Notes: generated by a model not told the origin, from the sequence alone. A DNA stretch of 15,238 nt from SIG607 sp045533195 (GCA_045533195.1 JAZSHI010000008.1:1-15238); one strand, 5' to 3'. Positions 1 through 6,766 are shown, counted from the stretch's first letter. A program made the numbers and translations.

Positions 1-108
1 ACCGTCGGCACGCTTAACACCAAGACGCTTAGACTCACTGTCACGGCCGTTCTTGGTAGAACCCATACCTTTTTTATGGGCGAATAACTGAATGTTAATC
101 TTTAACAT
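1..108 (-). CDS. rpmA: 50S ribosomal protein L27, N-terminal part (runs off left edge)
   Basis: The first 36 codons of L27 are present; the rest lies beyond the left edge. The N-terminus reads MLKINIQLFAHKKGMGSTKN, the form found in Firmicutes and relatives, where a short extension ending in LF is removed just before AHKKG to give functional L27. L27 sits in the 50S subunit near the peptidyl-transferase centre, and the mature N-terminus reaches the tRNA acceptor ends. Translation starts at the ATG at 106-108, with a strong SD (GGAGGTG, 114-120 in reverse) inside the 3' end of prp, so the two genes are probably translationally coupled. The neighbouring prp encodes the protease expected to make the cut. 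Confidence 0.95.
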   Translation of the reverse strand, partial: MLKINIQLFAHKKGMGSTKNGRDSESKRLGVKRADG

Positions 109-110
109 GA

Positions 111-428
111 CTACACCTCCGAAAGTATAGATATTCTGTCACTAAACTGAAGACAAAGTTGCTCCATATGAAGCTTAAAGCCACTAAGCACTGCCTGTGA
201 TTGTTCACTCGGGTTACTTACCTTTATTTCCATAAAACCGTCATCCACCTGAGCCTCTATACTATCACCGATAACTTCGCTGATGGTATTTGCTGTCATA
301 TACGATGCGGAAGAAATAGCAGAACAAAGGATTTTGCCTTCTTCATCGTCGCAGTCCTGTGAACTGTGACCGCTGATCCAAAAGCCGTACAGTTTGCTTT
401 TGTCAGCGTAAAATTTAATCTCGGTCAT
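111..428 (-). CDS. prp: Ribosomal-processing cysteine protease Prp
   Basis: A 105-residue protein of the Prp (YsxB) family, the cysteine protease that removes the N-terminal extension of L27 before ribosome assembly. The expected dyad is visible: His21 in SGHSS and Cys35 in ILCSAIS, 14 residues apart, with an acidic stretch (DCDDEEG) between them. Its place between rplU and rpmA is the standard order in Gram-positive bacteria. The stop codon lies 2 nt before the rpmA start, and the start lies 5 nt after the rplU stop. I see no strong SD just before its ATG, which suggests expression by coupling or re-initiation after rplU, in keeping with an enzyme needed in lower amounts than the ribosomal proteins around it. 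Confidence 0.93.
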   Translation of the reverse strand: MTEIKFYADKSKLYGFWISGHSSQDCDDEEGKILCSAISSASYMTANTISEVIGDSIEAQVDDGFMEIKVSNPSEQSQAVLSGFKLHMEQLCLQFSDRISILSEV

Positions 429-433
429 AATGA

Positions 434-739
434 TTAACCGATAGCCTTGATTTCAACCTTGGTGTACGGCTGTCTGTGGCCCTTTTTACGAGCACAGCCC
501 TTCTTAGGCTTGTAGGTAAATACTGTTACCTTCTTACCCTTGCCGTTCTTGAGAACAACGCCCTTAACAGCAGCACCCTCAACATAAGGAGCACCTACTT
601 TAAGTTCACCGTTATTGATAGCGATAACTTTGTCAAAAACAACTTCGCTGTCAACTTCAGCTTCGAGCTTCTCAACGTAGATAACATCACCGTCAGCTAC
701 ACGGTACTGTTTTCCGCCGGTTTCGATAATTGCGTACAT
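434..739 (-). CDS. rplU: 50S ribosomal protein L21
   Basis: A 101-residue protein starting MYAIIETGGKQYRV, the hallmark N-terminus of L21, with the conserved basic C-terminal part (TYKPKKGCARKKGHRQPYTK) that binds 23S rRNA. Length is normal for the family (about 100-105). It is the first gene of the L21-Prp-L27 operon. The start at 737-739 follows an SD-like AGGTG (747-751 in reverse) seven bases upstream. Upstream lie a structured leader (740-826) and a near-perfect sigma-A promoter (832-860), so expression is probably controlled by an L21-type leader. Confidence 0.98.
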   Translation of the reverse strand: MYAIIETGGKQYRVADGDVIYVEKLEAEVDSEVVFDKVIAINNGELKVGAPYVEGAAVKGVVLKNGKGKKVTVFTYKPKKGCARKKGHRQPYTKVEIKAIG

Positions 740-826
740 TTTGTTGCACCTGCCTTAATTTCAGTCTCGCTACAGTAAGGCGTATGCCAAAAAGGGCATA
801 ACTTAACAAGCCTTCAATATGCGGCT
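740..826 (-). promoter_or_regulatory. Structured 5' leader of rplU, probable L21 autoregulatory leader
   Basis: Between the predicted transcription start (near 825) and rplU the RNA can fold in mutually exclusive ways. On the plus strand, 783-788 (tatgcc) pairs with 795-800 (ggcata) as a small hairpin. The segment 777-781 (aaggc) can pair with 810-814 (gcctt), enclosing that hairpin, or with 752-756 (gcctt), which abuts the SD at 747-751. The segment 808-812 can also pair with 823-827. An L21 leader that represses its own operon is known in Firmicutes; I assign this one from position and folding, not from a covariance match. Confidence 0.6.
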
Positions 827-831
827 TAACG

Positions 832-860
832 ATTATACCACAATAGCTATTATGTGTCAA
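832..860 (-). promoter_or_regulatory. Sigma-A promoter of rplU-prp-rpmA
   Basis: Minus-strand TTGACA (855-860) and TATAAT (832-837) are separated by exactly 17 bp, a perfect consensus, as expected for a ribosomal-protein operon. Transcription should start near 825, giving a leader of about 85 nt. Confidence 0.93.
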
Positions 861-873
861 GCATTATTTTTTA

Positions 874-902
874 TTGATAATTTTCTCCTTTTATGCTACA
901 AT
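874..902 (+). promoter_or_regulatory. Promoter of the SDR gene (extended -10)
   Basis: TTGATA (874-879) and TACAAT (897-902) are 17 bp apart, with TG at 894-895 forming an extended -10. The -35 box lies only 13 bp from that of the divergent rplU promoter, so two polymerases could hardly bind at once. The start should be near 909, which rules out upstream in-frame ATG codons as translation starts. Confidence 0.8.
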
Positions 903-930
903 ATTTAAAAAAGTAAAAAGGGTGAAAACT

Positions 931-1698
931 ATGATTACTGCAATTATTACAGGGGCCTCCTCAGGACTTGGCAGAGAGTTCGCACTTGCCATTAAAAAGC
1001 GTTGCCCCGACATCGAATCCTTCTGGCTTATTGCAAGAAGAAGAGAAAAGTTAGAGGCACTGGCTTTAGAGCTGGGCGAGGATAAATGCTTTATTTTACC
1101 TTTAGACCTTACAAATGAAGACTACAAGGACGAGCTTACTCAGGTTTTAAAGGACAGCGTTCCTGAAATAAAATATCTTATAAACAATGCAGGCTTTGGA
1201 AAGCTTGATTATTTTGAAGACATACCCACAAAGGATTGTGCCGATCAGGTTACCCTTAACTGTGTTTCCCTTACAGCCGTTACCCGTCTTTGCCTTCCCT
1301 ATATGGAAAAGGACGGCGAAATAATCAATATAGCGTCCATTGCTTCCTTTGCTCCCAACGCCCGTATGGCTGTATATAGCTCCACAAAGGCTTACGTTTT
1401 AAGCTTCAGTCGTGCGCTTCGCGAGGAATTCAAATTAAGCGGCAAAAAATTAAACGTTCTTGCCGTTTGCCCCGGACCTATGGATACCGAATTTTTGCCC
1501 GTTGCAAATATTAAAAAGGGCACATCTAAGATGTTCGATAGTCTTCCTCGCGCAAATCCCGCAAAGGTTGCAGAAAAATCCCTTAAAATGTCGGCAAAGA
1601 AAAAGGCGGTATATACTCCGAAACTGCTTTTCAAATTTTATAGGGTTCTTTCCAAAATTTTACCCACCGCCCTTATTATGAAATTCGCAAAAACTTAA
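931..1698 (+). CDS. SDR-family NAD(P)-dependent oxidoreductase (classical, COG0300-like)
   Basis: A 255-residue classical short-chain dehydrogenase/reductase. The Rossmann cofactor motif TGASSGLG is at residues 7-14, NNAG at 85-88, and the catalytic set is Ser136, Tyr149 and Lys153 (YSSTK), followed by CPGPMDTEF. The basic stretch ARRREK (35-40) after the second beta strand favours NADP(H). Length is typical. The ATG at 931 is chosen because it follows the SD AGGGTG and yields a standard N-terminus; an in-frame ATG at 874 falls inside the promoter. The C-terminus is basic with a hydrophobic stretch (roughly 232-252) that may touch membrane. Substrate cannot be inferred: the neighbours (L21 operon, sigK) give no pathway. 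Confidence 0.9.
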   Translation: MITAIITGASSGLGREFALAIKKRCPDIESFWLIARRREKLEALALELGEDKCFILPLDLTNEDYKDELTQVLKDSVPEIKYLINNAGFGKLDYFEDIPTKDCADQVTLNCVSLTAVTRLCLPYMEKDGEIINIASIASFAPNARMAVYSSTKAYVLSFSRALREEFKLSGKKLNVLAVCPGPMDTEFLPVANIKKGTSKMFDSLPRANPAKVAEKSLKMSAKKKAVYTPKLLFKFYRVLSKILPTALIMKFAKT

Positions 1699-1717
1699 AG
1701 ACGGACCTGCAATAACT

Positions 1718-1758
1718 CCCTCTTTTCTTCATATATATTGAAGGAAAGAGGGGTTTTT
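1718..1758 (+). terminator. Terminator-type hairpin after the SDR gene, containing the sigK SD
   Basis: A 14-bp stem pairs 1718-1731 with 1739-1752 (one G-U), loop 1732-1738, followed by G and five T. It is a good rho-independent terminator candidate for the SDR gene. The 3' arm also contains the sigK SD (AGAGGGG, 1747-1753) and the T-run ends at the sigK ATG at 1759, so any read-through RNA would hide the sigK ribosome-binding site. Confidence 0.7.
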
Positions 1759-2436
1759 ATGTTTTGGGCATTTTTAGAAAAAATTTTTTCAGGTTTTTTG
1801 TTTTTTGCGTTACACGTAGCAAAAAGCGGTAATTTTCCGCCGCCGCTAAGCGCAAAAGAAGAAAAAGAATTACTTATAAAAAGCAATCAGGGTGATATAG
1901 GAGCAAGAAATAAGCTTATTGAACACAATTTAAGATTAGTTGCCCATATTTCAAAAAAATATTATACCAACGAAAATCAGGATGACCTTATTTCAATAGG
2001 AACAATAGGCCTTATTAAAGGAGTATCAACCTTTAATGCCGAAAAGGGCAGCAGGCTGGCAACCTACGCCGCAAGATGTATTGAAAACGAAATTCTTATG
2101 CATTTTAGAAGCCTTAAAAAAACTGCTCAGGACGTTTCTTTTTCAGATGCCATTGATACCGACAAGGACGGCAACACCCTCACTCTTGGCGATATAATTG
2201 CCGTTGACAGCGATATTGCCGAGGAAATTGACACAAAATTTAAAATCAAAAGACTCTCTGAGGTATTTCCAAAGGTTCTTGACGAAAGGGAAAAACAAAT
2301 ACTGATTTTCCGCTTTGGGCTATACGGAGAAGAAGAACTTACACAACAGCAAATTGCAAATAAACTCGGAATTTCCCGTTCCTACGTTTCCCGAATTGAA
2401 AAAGCAGCATTAAAAAAACTAAGACCGTACTTTTAG
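1759..2436 (+). CDS. sigK: RNA polymerase sporulation sigma factor, pro-sigma-K
   Basis: A 225-residue sigma-70 family protein closely resembling sigma-K, the late mother-cell factor that drives spore coat and cortex genes. Residues 1 to about 20 are hydrophobic (MFWAFLEKIFSGFLFF) and correspond to the pro-sequence that an intramembrane protease (SpoIVFB in Bacillus) removes; FPPPLS then matches the sigma-K join. Region 2 spans about 53-119 (DLISIGTIGLIK, ATYAARCIENEILMH); region 4 about 174-222 with the helix-turn-helix QQQIANKLGISRSYVSRIEK. The ATG at 1759 follows AGAGGGG; a TTG at 1738 lies in the hairpin loop and is less likely. The reading frame is continuous, with no skin-type interruption. 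Sigma-E is the close alternative, but the N-terminus fits sigma-K better. The sigK stop codon lies inside the convergent terminator at 2412-2447. Confidence 0.93.
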   Translation: MFWAFLEKIFSGFLFFALHVAKSGNFPPPLSAKEEKELLIKSNQGDIGARNKLIEHNLRLVAHISKKYYTNENQDDLISIGTIGLIKGVSTFNAEKGSRLATYAARCIENEILMHFRSLKKTAQDVSFSDAIDTDKDGNTLTLGDIIAVDSDIAEEIDTKFKIKRLSEVFPKVLDEREKQILIFRFGLYGEEELTQQQIANKLGISRSYVSRIEKAALKKLRPYF

Positions 2437-2447
2437 TACGGTCTTAG
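2412..2447 (-). terminator. Rho-independent terminator of the DUF951-prfA-tsaC-coaE-apeA operon
   Basis: A 12-bp stem pairs 2419-2430 with 2436-2447, loop 2431-2435. Read on the minus strand it is followed by seven T (2418-2412), so it is a strong terminator for apeA. It overlaps the last codons and stop of sigK. On the plus strand the tail is weak (AGCCTTATTT), but it may also help end sigK transcripts. Confidence 0.88.
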
Positions 2448-2449
2448 CC

Positions 2450-3847
2450 TTATTTACAAAATTCATACATTGCTTTATAGCACATATATACGTCGAATTT
2501 AGAGGTAGTTTCAAAGGGAGCGTGCATTGAAAGTACGGGAACACCAAGGTCAACTACGTCAACACCGAGATTTGCAATATACATAGCAACCGTTCCGCCG
2601 CCGCCCAGATCAACTCTGCCAAGTTCACCTGTCTGCCAAGCGATTTGCGCCTTATCAAGCATATTTCTGATTTCGGCAACGTATTCGGCACTTGCGTCAC
2701 TTGTTCCCGATTTGCCGCGTGCGCCTGTGTATTTGGTTACGCACACACCTCTGTTTATCTGAGAAGCGTTGCGTTTTTCCATTACATCCTGAAATGTAGG
2801 ATCAAGAGCCGCGTTAACGTCGGCAGAAAGACATCTTGAATTTCTAAGCGCTAAGGTTACGTCACCGCCCTGCATCCTTGCAAGGTCGCCTATAACATAC
2901 TTAAGGAAGGCAGAATTTAATCCCGTATTTCCGTCTGAACCGATTTCTTCTTTATCGGCAAGTACGCAAACAGCAGTTTTTTCAGGAATTTCTACGTCGC
3001 AAATTGCTCTGAGCGCAGGATATGCGCAAACTCTGTCATCCTGACCGTAAGCGCCTATCATAGAACGGTCAAAGCCTATATCCGTAGCCTTTGCGGCAGG
3101 TACACACTCAAGCTCAGCCGATAAGAAGTCTGCTTCGGTAACTCCGTATTTTTCATAAAGAATATTAAGAATGTTAAGCTTAACAAGTTCACTTGCTTTA
3201 TCGTCCTTAAAGGGCATACTGCCAACCAAAACGTTTAATTCTTCACCTCTTATGCCGTCACTAAGGGTGCGTTTGCTCTGTTCTTGGGCAAGATGAGGCA
3301 GAAGGTCATTTACAACAAATTTAGGCTCGTCATCATTTTCGCCGATTTTAACCTTAACAACACTTCCGTCAGCTTTAACAAAAACACCGTGGAGAGACAT
3401 AGGAACAGCGGTCCATTGATATTTTTTTATACCGCCGTAATAATGGGTTTTAAAAAGCGCCATATCAATATCTTCATAAAGAGGATTAGGCTTCAAATCG
3501 AGTCTTGGGGAATCAATATGCGCGGCAGTAATGTTTGTGCCTTTTTCAACCAGCTCTTTACCGATTACGGCAAAAGCAACTGCTTTACCCCTGTTATTAA
3601 AATAAACTCTGTCCCCTGCTTTGTAGCTCTTTCCTGTCTCAAAAGGAAGAAAACCGCACTTTTCGGCAAATTCTATAGACACCTCATTTGCTTCTCTTTC
3701 GGTTTTAGCATCATCAAGGAATTTTTTGTAATCTTCACAAAAAGCGTAAGCCTTTTCTATGGTTTCGTCACTTGCGTCTTTTAAACCGCTTTGACGCTTT
3801 AAGGTAAGCTTTTCTTTTAAAAGTTCTGCTTTACTTTTTTCACTCAT
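2450..3847 (-). CDS. apeA: M18-family metalloaminopeptidase (aspartyl/leucyl type, family 1)
   Basis: A 465-residue zinc aminopeptidase of peptidase family M18, cytosolic, removing N-terminal residues (often acidic or neutral) from peptides. Metal-site motifs appear in the expected order: AAHIDSPRLDL with His110 and Asp112; GQDDRVCAY with the bridging aspartate at 270 or 271; DKEEIGSDG with Glu300/Glu301 (base and ligand); SADV with Asp343; MHAPFE with His442. LGGGGT lies at 414-419. The length matches bacterial family 1 members. It is the last gene of the operon: its start is 1 nt past the coaE stop, with the SD GGAGGAAAA inside coaE. The symbol apeA follows use for Clostridia homologues; the exact substrate preference is not visible. 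Confidence 0.92.
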   Translation of the reverse strand: MSEKSKAELLKEKLTLKRQSGLKDASDETIEKAYAFCEDYKKFLDDAKTEREANEVSIEFAEKCGFLPFETGKSYKAGDRVYFNNRGKAVAFAVIGKELVEKGTNITAAHIDSPRLDLKPNPLYEDIDMALFKTHYYGGIKKYQWTAVPMSLHGVFVKADGSVVKVKIGENDDEPKFVVNDLLPHLAQEQSKRTLSDGIRGEELNVLVGSMPFKDDKASELVKLNILNILYEKYGVTEADFLSAELECVPAAKATDIGFDRSMIGAYGQDDRVCAYPALRAICDVEIPEKTAVCVLADKEEIGSDGNTGLNSAFLKYVIGDLARMQGGDVTLALRNSRCLSADVNAALDPTFQDVMEKRNASQINRGVCVTKYTGARGKSGTSDASAEYVAEIRNMLDKAQIAWQTGELGRVDLGGGGTVAMYIANLGVDVVDLGVPVLSMHAPFETTSKFDVYMCYKAMYEFCK

Positions 3848-3848
3848 T

Positions 3849-4439
3849 CTACTTTTCCTCCAGTAATATATTTAGTATTTCTTCACTTTTACTTAAAAAT
3901 TCCGTCAGGGTGGAATTATTATATATTATGTGCTTTGTTTTTTCTAAATAAAAATCATCGCTTTTACCTGCATTAAGACGAATTTGTGCTTGTTCTTCGG
4001 TAAGACCGTCGCGTTTTATTATACGCTCTTTACGGATTTCTTTGTCGCTTAGTACCGCCACAACATCTCCGCAAAGTTCATTAATACCGCTCTCAAAAAG
4101 GGTGGGAGCGTCAAGAAGTATTATTTTCTTTTCGCTTTTTTCTATTTTTTCCAAAACCGAACTGAGTATAAAGGGAAAAATTGTATCTTCAAGAAGCTGC
4201 TTTTTGTTTTTCTCAGAGAAGGCGCGGGCTGCCAGAAGTTTTCTGTCAAGCTGGCCGTCCTTTATTATATCTTCTCCAAATGCATCAGCCAGTTTAACAA
4301 GACATTCGCTGCCCTTTTCGGTCACCTGTCTTGAAATCTTGTCGCAGTCTATAACGTAAACGCCCCTCTTTTCAGCAAGGACGGAAAAGCTGCTTTTGCC
4401 CGAACCCGTAGGGCCCGTAAGACCTATAATATATTTCAT
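3849..4439 (-). CDS. coaE: Dephospho-CoA kinase
   Basis: A 196-residue P-loop kinase that phosphorylates the ribose 3'-hydroxyl of dephospho-CoA in the last step of CoA synthesis. The N-terminus MKYIIGLTGPTGSGKSSF carries Walker A (GPTGSGKS, 9-16). DCDKISRQV (31-39) matches the family motif with the catalytic Asp33, and LLDAPTLFESG (108-118) matches the CoA-domain segment usually written D-x-P-L-L-F-E. Length is typical. The start overlaps the tsaC stop by 4 nt (ATGA), implying coupling. No second CoA gene is nearby; the linkage with prfA and tsaC is a housekeeping operon, not a pathway. Confidence 0.95.
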   Translation of the reverse strand: MKYIIGLTGPTGSGKSSFSVLAEKRGVYVIDCDKISRQVTEKGSECLVKLADAFGEDIIKDGQLDRKLLAARAFSEKNKKQLLEDTIFPFILSSVLEKIEKSEKKIILLDAPTLFESGINELCGDVVAVLSDKEIRKERIIKRDGLTEEQAQIRLNAGKSDDFYLEKTKHIIYNNSTLTEFLSKSEEILNILLEEK

Positions 4440-5443
4440 AAATCAATCACCCTGAAGGCACAGGCTCTGATTAATCGGTTATATACCGCAAGACCTACGC
4501 CACATTTTTTAGGAGCGTGAACGTACGCTTTTTCAATTTTTTCTTTATCAAGCTCTCTTAGTACCGCAAAAATGCTTTGCGCCATGCCCTCTTCATTTTC
4601 TTCTTCACCGTAAATAAAGGTTTTACCCTTTATATTTTGCGCTTCTTCCTTAAAGCATACTGCAACGCATCTTTCACTATTCACAAAATCACAAAAGTCC
4701 TTGCTCTCCCCGTTCACAAGATACAGGGTTGTTTTTGGAGCATAATGCTTATATTTCATACCGGGGGAAGCTACCTTTTCATCACTTTTCGGTTCACTAA
4801 GTATTGCCTTATCAACCGCTATATCGGGGAAAATTTCCTTAAGCATTTCAAGGGTAACAGCGCCGGGGCGAAGCAATCTTGCCCCCTCATTTGTTACAGA
4901 AATTACGGTAGATTCCACACCCACCTGACAGTTTTCTCCCATTATAACGGCATCAATTTTACCGTCAAGGTCATCTAACACGTGATAAGGCGAAGTAGGA
5001 CTCGGGGAGCCCGAAGCATTTGCCGAAGGGGCTGCAAGGGGCAAACCGCTTATTTCTATTATTTTTCTTGCGATTTTGTCGGAGGGCATACGAACAGCCA
5101 CCGTACTGAGTCCTGCAGAAACCTGACTGCTGACATATCCGCCGCTCTCAAGCACCATAGTAAGCGGTCCGGGCCAAAATTTTTCGGCGCACACAAAAAC
5201 CTTTTCAGGAATATTTTTTGCGATTTTTTTCAGCATTTCAAGGCTATTTATATGAACTATAAGCGGATTATCCTGTGGTCTGCCTTTAGCCTTAAAAACC
5301 TTCGCTATGGCTTCTCGGTCAAGGGCTGAGGCGGCAAGTCCGTAAACCGTTTCGGTGGGAATAGCCACTATTCCGCCCTTTTTAAGTATATCGGCGGCCA
5401 AACTTAAGCTGTTTTCATCAAGGTTAAGCCTTTTTGTTTCCAT
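4436..5443 (-). CDS. tsaC: L-threonylcarbamoyladenylate synthase (Sua5/YwlC type)
   Basis: A 335-residue two-domain Sua5-type enzyme. It makes threonylcarbamoyl-AMP from threonine, bicarbonate and ATP for the t6A37 modification of tRNAs that read ANN codons. The YrdC-like catalytic domain covers about 8-205, with KGGIVAIPTETVYGLAASA (22-40), KAKGRPQDNPLIVHI (51-65) and APSANASGSPSPT (138-150). The linker SPGMKYKHYAP (226-236) is the conserved Sua5 loop, followed by the smaller Sua5 domain to the C-terminus, ending in the usual GVGLAVYNRL (315-324). The start shares one base with the prfA stop (TAATG). Pairing prfA with a Sua5/YwlC gene is a common Firmicutes arrangement. The symbol could also be written ywlC or sua5. 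Confidence 0.95.
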   Translation of the reverse strand: METKRLNLDENSLSLAADILKKGGIVAIPTETVYGLAASALDREAIAKVFKAKGRPQDNPLIVHINSLEMLKKIAKNIPEKVFVCAEKFWPGPLTMVLESGGYVSSQVSAGLSTVAVRMPSDKIARKIIEISGLPLAAPSANASGSPSPTSPYHVLDDLDGKIDAVIMGENCQVGVESTVISVTNEGARLLRPGAVTLEMLKEIFPDIAVDKAILSEPKSDEKVASPGMKYKHYAPKTTLYLVNGESKDFCDFVNSERCVAVCFKEEAQNIKGKTFIYGEEENEEGMAQSIFAVLRELDKEKIEKAYVHAPKKCGVGLAVYNRLIRACAFRVIDL

Positions 5444-6519
5444 TAGTTTTGTTCCTCATTTTTGAGCATTTCGGCTCTATAGTAGGTAATAAGGGCATCT
5501 ACAACCTCGTCGATATCACCGTTCATAATCTGCTCTATTTTATAAAGGGTAAGACCGATTCTGTGGTCGGTAACTCTACCTTGGGGGAAGTTATAGGTTC
5601 TTATTCTTTCGCTTCTGTCTCCCGTACCAACCTGAGATTTTCTGTCACTTGCAATAGCTTCCTCCTGCTCTCTTTGAGCCTGTTCAAAAAGGCGTGAACG
5701 AAGAACCCTTAATGCCTTATCCTTATTTTTGTGCTGACTTCTTTCATCCTGACATTCAACTACCATTCCCGTAGGCAAATGGGTAACACGAATAGCAGAT
5801 GAAGTTTTATTAATATGCTGTCCACCCGCGCCGCTGCTTCGATAGGTATCAATCTTCAAATCCTTGGGATCAAGTTCAAATTCAACCTCTTGGGCTTCGG
5901 GGAGTACCGCAACGGTGGTTGTGGAGGTATGAATACGTCCCTGTGTTTCGGTATCGGGCACACGCTGAACGCGGTGAACACCGCTTTCGTACTTCATACG
6001 TGAATATGCCCCTGCGCCGTCAATACTAAAGGAAATTTCCTTAAAACCGCCAAGCTCGGTTTCGCTTTCGTTGATAACCTCAATACTCCAGCCTTTTTTC
6101 TCGGCATACATAGTGTACATTCTGTAAAGAGAACCTGCAAAAAGCGCCGATTCCTCACCGCCGGCTCCAGCTCTTATTTCAACAATCACGTTTTTATCGT
6201 CGTTAGGATCCTTGGGCAAAAGAAGTATTTTAAGCTCTTCCGAAAAGATTTTTATGTTTTCACTTGCCGCTTTAAATTCTTCTTCAACAAGCTCTTTAAA
6301 ATCCTTATCCAGTCCGCCTGCATCAAGAAGCTCTCTTGCTTCCTTTTCGGCATTTACGGCATCTCTGTACTCCCTGTACTTTTCAACAATAGGAGTCATA
6401 CTGCTGTATTCTTTGCTCAGCTTTGTATATTGAGCATTATCATTTATAATTTCGGGGCGTGTAAGCTGAACACCTATTTCTTCATATCTTTGTTCTGCAG
6501 ATTCAAGTTTTTCAAACAT
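5443..6519 (-). CDS. prfA: Peptide chain release factor 1
   Basis: A 358-residue class I release factor, of normal RF1 length. It recognises UAA and UAG and triggers release of the finished chain. The codon-recognition tripeptide is PDT (188-190, a PxT motif of RF1 type, followed by ETQGRIHTS) and not the SPF of RF2. The catalytic GGQ is at 232-234 within RSSGAGGQHINKTSSAIRVT; the glutamine is normally methylated by PrmC. No prmC gene is adjacent, unlike in many Firmicutes, so it must lie elsewhere. The start is the ATG at 6517-6519, sharing one base with the stop of the DUF951 gene, with SD GAGGAAG about 9 nt upstream. Confidence 0.97.
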   Translation of the reverse strand: MFEKLESAEQRYEEIGVQLTRPEIINDNAQYTKLSKEYSSMTPIVEKYREYRDAVNAEKEARELLDAGGLDKDFKELVEEEFKAASENIKIFSEELKILLLPKDPNDDKNVIVEIRAGAGGEESALFAGSLYRMYTMYAEKKGWSIEVINESETELGGFKEISFSIDGAGAYSRMKYESGVHRVQRVPDTETQGRIHTSTTTVAVLPEAQEVEFELDPKDLKIDTYRSSGAGGQHINKTSSAIRVTHLPTGMVVECQDERSQHKNKDKALRVLRSRLFEQAQREQEEAIASDRKSQVGTGDRSERIRTYNFPQGRVTDHRIGLTLYKIEQIMNGDIDEVVDALITYYRAEMLKNEEQN

Positions 6520-6707
6520 TAGTTTTCTTCCTCACGAATAATTTTTTTTACATTCTTTTCACAAGTAGCACGGGGGAGCATAACTTCCCTTGAACATTCG
6601 GTACATTTAATACGAAAGTCCATACCTATTCTAAGCACCAGAAATTTATTATTCCCGCAAGGGTGCTTTTTCTTCATTTCAAGAATGTCATTAACTCTTA
6701 CGTCCAT
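6519..6707 (-). CDS. DUF951 family small cysteine-rich protein
   Basis: A 62-residue protein that I recognise as DUF951: DILEMKKKHPCGNN, then LRIGMDFRIKCTECSREVML. The pattern is nearly diagnostic. Cys17, Cys35 and Cys38 (a CxxC knuckle), perhaps with Cys49, suggest a small metal- or RNA-binding fold; function is not established as far as I know. It is the first gene of the operon, downstream of a consensus promoter, with SD AAAGGAAG before its ATG. It ends in an overlapping TAATG with prfA, so it is translated with the release factor. That is weak context for a translation-linked role. Confidence 0.88.
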   Translation of the reverse strand: MDVRVNDILEMKKKHPCGNNKFLVLRIGMDFRIKCTECSREVMLPRATCEKNVKKIIREEEN

Positions 6708-6737
6708 ACTTTTTCTTCCTTTTCCATATTCTATTTT

Positions 6738-6766
6738 ATTATACTATAACTGCAAAAATATATCAA
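6738..6766 (-). promoter_or_regulatory. Sigma-A promoter of the DUF951-prfA-tsaC-coaE-apeA operon
   Basis: Minus-strand TTGATA (6761-6766) and TATAAT (6738-6743) are 17 bp apart. No other promoter is evident in the tightly packed operon downstream, so one transcript may cover all five genes to the terminator at 2412-2447. Confidence 0.88.

Noticed and set aside
476..778. Plus-strand open frame across rplU
   Set aside because: It lies antisense to a clear L21 gene, has no SD or family match, and crosses the L21 leader.
874..930. N-terminal extension of the SDR protein from the ATG at 874
   Set aside because: The ATG coincides with the -35 box of the gene's own promoter and has no SD; the ATG at 931 gives a standard SDR N-terminus.
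1759..2436. A skin-type element interrupting sigK
   Set aside because: The reading frame is continuous from the pro-sequence to region 4; no recombinase or inserted DNA is present.
3284..3784. Plus-strand open frame of 166 codons across apeA
   Set aside because: It is a shadow of the M18 aminopeptidase, whose metal motifs are all intact on the other strand.
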